Of a stretch of DNA of 64,000 bases, positions 60,568 through 64,000 are shown piece after piece. Below the pieces are notes generated by a model, which did not search any database, had not been told where the DNA came from, and worked only from the letters and a program-made list of their open reading frames with translations. A program made the translations under genes and the position numbers. Source of the stretch: Actinotalea caeni (lineage in GTDB: Bacteria > Actinomycetota > Actinomycetes > Actinomycetales > Beutenbergiaceae); contig NZ_WNXX01000007.1 in NCBI RefSeq assembly GCF_009733795.1, forward strand, positions 62,001 through 126,000, written 5' to 3'. How positions within the stretch are numbered: the stretch's first letter is position 1; every line of letters begins with the position of its first letter.

Positions 60568-62793
60568 ATGTCCGCGCACGTCCTGCACTACGACCGCCCT
60601 GCCCGTGAGTGGACCGAGGCGCTGCCCGTGGGCAACGGTCGGCTCGGTGCGATGGTCTTCGGCGGGGTCGACGTCGAACGGCTGCAGCTCAACGAGGACA
60701 CCCTGTGGTCCGGCGGGCCGTACGACCCGGTCAACCCGCTCGCGGCCGAAGGGCTGGCCGAGGTCCGGGCGCTGGTGGCGCAGGGCCGCTACGCCGAGGC
60801 CGAGGCCCGCACCGACGAGACGCTCATGGGCGTGCCGGTCAAGCAGGCGCCCTACTCGACCGTCGGCTCGCTGCTGCTCGAGCTCGACGGCGTCGACCCG
60901 GCCGCGGTCTCGGGGTACCGGCGCTCGCTCGACCTCGACACCGCCGAGGCCGTCACCACCTGGACGCTCGACGGCTCGACCTACGTGCGCCGCGTCGTCG
61001 CCTCGCCGGTCGACCAGGTCGTCGCGGTGCACCTGGCGGTGACCGGCCCGGCGACGCTCACCGGCCGGGTGTGGTTCACGAGCCCGCTGCAGGAGACCTG
61101 GACGCACGCGACCGACGACGAGCTCGTGCTCGGCGGCCGCAACGACCCCCACGGCGACATCCCGGGCGCGCTCTCGTTCGAGGCCCGGGTGCGGGTGCTG
61201 ACCGCCGGCGGCACCGTGCGCGAGGACGGCGACGCCGTCGCCGTGGAGGGGGCGACCGCGCTGACGCTGCTGGTCGCGATCGCGACCAGCTACGTGACCT
61301 TCGAGGACCTCTCCGGTCACCCGTCGGCCAGGACGACGGCGCAGCTCGCCGCGGCCGCGCGGCGCGGCTACGACGAGATCGCCTCGGACACCGCCCGCGA
61401 GCACCAGGCGCTGTTCCGCCGTCTCGACCTCGACCTGGGGGCTGCGCCGGACCTGCCGACCGACGAGCGGATCCGGCGCGCCGAGACCGTCGACGACCCG
61501 GCGCTCGCGGCGCTGTACCTGCAGTACGGCCGCTACCTGCTGATCAGCTCCTCGCGCCCGGGCAGCCAGCCCGCGAACCTGCAGGGGCTCTGGAACGCCG
61601 AGACCGACCCGCCGTGGGGCAGCAAGTACACGGTCAACATCAACACCGAGATGAACTACTGGCCCGCGGAGCCGGCTGCGCTGCCGGAGCTGGTGGAGCC
61701 GCTCGACCGGCTCGTGCGCGAGGTTGCGGTCTCCGGGGCGCGCACCGCGCAGCGCATGTACGGCGCGCGGGGCTGGGTGTGCCACCACAACACCGACGGC
61801 TGGCGGGCGACCGCACCGGTCGACGGCGCGCCCTGGGGGATGTGGCCGACCGGCGGCGCGTGGCTGAGCCTGCACCTGTGGGAGCACTACCGGTACGCGC
61901 CCGAGGAGGCCTACCTCGCCTCGATCTACCCGCTGCTGCGCGGCGCGTGCGAGTTCTTCCTCGACACGCTCGTGGAGGGGCCCGGCGGCACGCTGGTCAC
62001 CTCGCCGTCGCTGTCGCCCGAGAACATCCACCCGTGCGGCGCCGCCGTCGTGGCGGGGCCGACGATGGACGCCCAGATCCTGCGCGACCTGTTCACCGCG
62101 ACCGCCGAGGCGGCACGGCTGCTGGGCCGCGACGCCGACCTCGTCGAGACCCTCGGGGCGACCGTCGACCGGCTGCCGCCCAGCCGGGTGGGCGCGCACG
62201 GCCAGCTGCAGGAGTGGCTGGAGGACTGGGACGCCGACGCGCCCGAGCAGGACCACCGCCACGTCTCGCACCTGTTCGGGCTGTACCCGAGCCGGCAGAT
62301 CTCACCCGACCGGACGCCGGAGCTCGCCGCAGCTGCACGGCGCACGCTCGAGGACCGCGGCGACGAGTCCACCGGCTGGGCGACCGCCTGGCGCATCGCG
62401 CTGTGGGCGCGGCTGCGCGACGGCGACCGCGCGCACCGCGTGCTGCGGCTGCTGCTCGACACCTCGCGCACCTACCCGAACATGTTCGACGCCCACCCGC
62501 CGTTCCAGATCGACGGCAACTTCGGGGGCGCCGCCGCCATCCTCGAGATGCTCGTGCAGCACGACGGCGACGAGATCCACCTGCTGCCCGCGCTGCCCAG
62601 CGCGTGGCCCAGCGGGCGGCTGCGCGGCGTCCGGACGCCGGGTCCGTGCTCGCTCGACCTCACCTGGGCCGACGGCGAGCCCACCGAGGTCCGCATCACC
62701 GCCGAGCGCGGCGGCGAGCGGGTGCTGCGGCACGGCGAGAGCAGGGTGCCGGTGACCCTCGAGCCCGGTGTCGAGGCCGTCGTCGGGTTCTGA
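60568..62793 (+). CDS. GH95-family alpha-L-fucosidase (or alpha-L-galactosidase)
   Basis: 741 residues with the full GH95 pattern: ALPVGNGRLGAMVFGG and LQLNEDTLWSGGP at the N-terminus, SRPGSQPANLQGLWN, VNINTEMNYWPAE, HHNTDGWR, SPSLSPEN (general acid region), EDHRHVSHL-like DHRHVSHLFGLYPS and DAHPPFQIDGNFGG. The family inverts terminal alpha-1,2-fucosyl or galactosyl linkages. There is no signal peptide, so it acts on imported oligosaccharides. ATG 60568 restores the family N-terminus; a start at 60526 would translate the repeat. Confidence 0.92.
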   Translation: MSAHVLHYDRPAREWTEALPVGNGRLGAMVFGGVDVERLQLNEDTLWSGGPYDPVNPLAAEGLAEVRALVAQGRYAEAEARTDETLMGVPVKQAPYSTVGSLLLELDGVDPAAVSGYRRSLDLDTAEAVTTWTLDGSTYVRRVVASPVDQVVAVHLAVTGPATLTGRVWFTSPLQETWTHATDDELVLGGRNDPHGDIPGALSFEARVRVLTAGGTVREDGDAVAVEGATALTLLVAIATSYVTFEDLSGHPSARTTAQLAAAARRGYDEIASDTAREHQALFRRLDLDLGAAPDLPTDERIRRAETVDDPALAALYLQYGRYLLISSSRPGSQPANLQGLWNAETDPPWGSKYTVNINTEMNYWPAEPAALPELVEPLDRLVREVAVSGARTAQRMYGARGWVCHHNTDGWRATAPVDGAPWGMWPTGGAWLSLHLWEHYRYAPEEAYLASIYPLLRGACEFFLDTLVEGPGGTLVTSPSLSPENIHPCGAAVVAGPTMDAQILRDLFTATAEAARLLGRDADLVETLGATVDRLPPSRVGAHGQLQEWLEDWDADAPEQDHRHVSHLFGLYPSRQISPDRTPELAAAARRTLEDRGDESTGWATAWRIALWARLRDGDRAHRVLRLLLDTSRTYPNMFDAHPPFQIDGNFGGAAAILEMLVQHDGDEIHLLPALPSAWPSGRLRGVRTPGPCSLDLTWADGEPTEVRITAERGGERVLRHGESRVPVTLEPGVEAVVGF

Positions 62794-62816
62794 CGGCGGG
62801 ATCCGACGGGCGAGGC

Positions 62817-64000
62817 TCAGACGCCGGTCGCGCGCAGCTCGGTCGCGACCTCGGCGTACCCGGGAGCCGACGCCACCACGCGCACGTCGCCCGAGCCGCC
62901 CGCGCGCACGACGGCGAGGGCGCGCCCGTCGAACAGCCGGTGCCGGTCGTCGGTGAACGACTCGAGCGTGCGCGGCGCGGCGCTGCCGAAGCCCTGCAGC
63001 GCGGCCGGCCCCTCGACCCGCAGGGTCACCTCGTCGTCGGCGTCGGTGGCACGGACGCCCTCGTCGTCGGTCACCTCGATCGTGAGGAACGCCAGCGCGT
63101 CGGGGCCGTCGAGCCGGGTGCGGTCGGGGTGGACGCGCAGCACCCGGGGCCCGGACGCGGTCACGAGCCTGGCGCGCTCGGCCGGCACGCCGTCGCGGAT
63201 CGCCACGGCCTCGATCGCGCCCGGCTGGTACCCGACCTCGACGAGCGCGCGGTACCGGTGCTCGGGGCCGGTCGGGTAGCGGCCGAGCGTGCGCCCGCCG
63301 AGGAGGACCTCGACCTCGGGGGCGTCCGCGTACACCTCGACCTCCAGCGGGGTGCCCGGCGCGACCGGCCAGGTCCACGACGGCAGGCAGTCGGTCCACG
63401 ACCACGGGGCGGGTGCGGCCTCGCGGCCGTAGGTCTCGGGCCGCCGGACGGCGAGGAAGGGCTCACGGCGCAGGCCGTAGACGATCTCGCGGTAGTACGA
63501 GGCCGGTCGGCGCTCGCCGGTGATGTCGATGTCGCCGGCGCCGGAGAGCAGCCAGGGGTACGGCGCGAGCGGCGGCGTGCCCGGCGGCTCGTCGCGGTAG
63601 CGGGGCCGCCCGAGGCCCGGCTCGCCGAGGTAGTCCCAGCCGGTCCACGTGAAGTCACCGATCACGTGGGGGAGCGAGCGCACCAGGTCCCACAGCACGT
63701 CGATACGGGTCGGGAAGGTCTCCGAGCCCACGATCACCCGGTGCGGGAAGGCGGTGCGGTCGTGCTCGTAGCGCGACTCGAGGTAGTTCATGCCCGCGAC
63801 GTCGAGCGCGCCGTAGGCCTCCTCGGTGAGGGCGGTCACGGCGTCGGAGACCCCGAGCGCGTTCATGCGGTCGGCCAGCTGCATCATGAAGCCGTTGATC
63901 TCCTCGACCTCCTCGAGGCTCGCGCCGCCGAGCAGCTCCGGATCCACGGGGACCGCGCCGTCCATGACCAGCAGCGCGCCGTTGACGCCGGCGGTGACGT
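62817..64000 (-). CDS. GH2-family glycosidase (beta-galactosidase-like), partial
   Basis: The frame is open to the window edge, so the N-terminal domains are outside. Visible: the end of the catalytic barrel with the nucleophile in VIVGSETFPTRI, the aromatic DFTWTGWDYLGEPGLGRPRY, then beta-sandwich domains (DUF4982-like, LEVEVYADAPEVEVLLGGR, and a Big-like end with LTIEVTDDEGVRA). Related enzymes release beta-galactosyl or beta-glucuronyl residues from plant or host glycans. Convergent with the GH95 gene. Confidence 0.85.
   Translation of the reverse strand, partial: VTAGVNGALLVMDGAVPVDPELLGGASLEEVEEINGFMMQLADRMNALGVSDAVTALTEEAYGALDVAGMNYLESRYEHDRTAFPHRVIVGSETFPTRIDVLWDLVRSLPHVIGDFTWTGWDYLGEPGLGRPRYRDEPPGTPPLAPYPWLLSGAGDIDITGERRPASYYREIVYGLRREPFLAVRRPETYGREAAPAPWSWTDCLPSWTWPVAPGTPLEVEVYADAPEVEVLLGGRTLGRYPTGPEHRYRALVEVGYQPGAIEAVAIRDGVPAERARLVTASGPRVLRVHPDRTRLDGPDALAFLTIEVTDDEGVRATDADDEVTLRVEGPAALQGFGSAAPRTLESFTDDRHRLFDGRALAVVRAGGSGDVRVVASAPGYAEVATELRATGV

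Overview
The window is very GC-rich, with strong G/C third-position bias, frequent GTG starts, leaderless-looking starts, Tat/lipobox substrate-binding proteins and many LacI, GntR, TetR and IclR regulators. It reads as a chromosomal segment of a high-GC actinobacterium, probably a saprophytic member of the Micrococcales, perhaps Cellulomonas-like; family level is inference only. No rRNA, tRNA, phage, transposase, CRISPR or integration site is visible. About 60 protein genes were identified; one is cut at each edge of the window. Layout: 1-4001 is the end of an L-rhamnose operon (rhaI partial, bifunctional aldolase/dehydrogenase, rhaB). 4002-10977 holds a CUT1 sugar ABC transporter under two LacI-type operators, a small membrane protein, a Gfo/Idh/MocA oxidoreductase, a TIM-barrel isomerase and the rhamnose mutarotase rhaM. 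11052-16482 holds a lipoprotein and a second CUT1 transporter coupled to a barrel-fold carbohydrate enzyme. 16483-16742 is a repeat cluster, followed by a thiostrepton-resistance-type rRNA methyltransferase. 17600-21227 carries a TetR/MFS divergon and an alpha/beta hydrolase with its own TetR. 21289-30289 is a complete myo-inositol catabolic operon (iolC, Cgl0159-like, iolB, iolD, iolA, iolG, iolE) divergent from a GntR regulator. 30321-41605 contains a DUF1772/TetR pair, two ABC exporters flanking a two-component system and a LolA-like protein, then an SDR plus a large flavoprotein. 41612-46681 and 50758-52020 encode five paralogous membrane-anchored beta-propeller proteins. Between them is an IclR-controlled divergon (PLP lyase; SDR plus lactonase). 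52086-64000 has a second Gfo/TIM-barrel pair, an FNT-family anion channel, TetR, GNAT and LacI genes, xylA-xylB, a GH95 fucosidase and a partial GH2 enzyme. The genes together describe the scavenging of plant cell-wall and glycoside sugars: rhamnose, xylose, fucose, galactose and inositol. Extracellular or cytosolic glycosidases and CUT1 importers (with no dedicated ATPase here, as is usual in actinobacteria) feed linear isomerase-kinase pathways. Operator sequences readable by eye link loci far apart: a TGTCC(G/T)GACA palindrome is shared by the iol divergon and the second transporter, and GGAAAGCGCTTTCC-like sites lie before the SDR/flavoprotein, the second Gfo/TIM pair and the lacI gene. 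The least explained items are the beta-propeller family, the intergenic repeat families (28-29 bp units, a C14 tract and a 32-bp perfect hairpin) and the flavoprotein operon.
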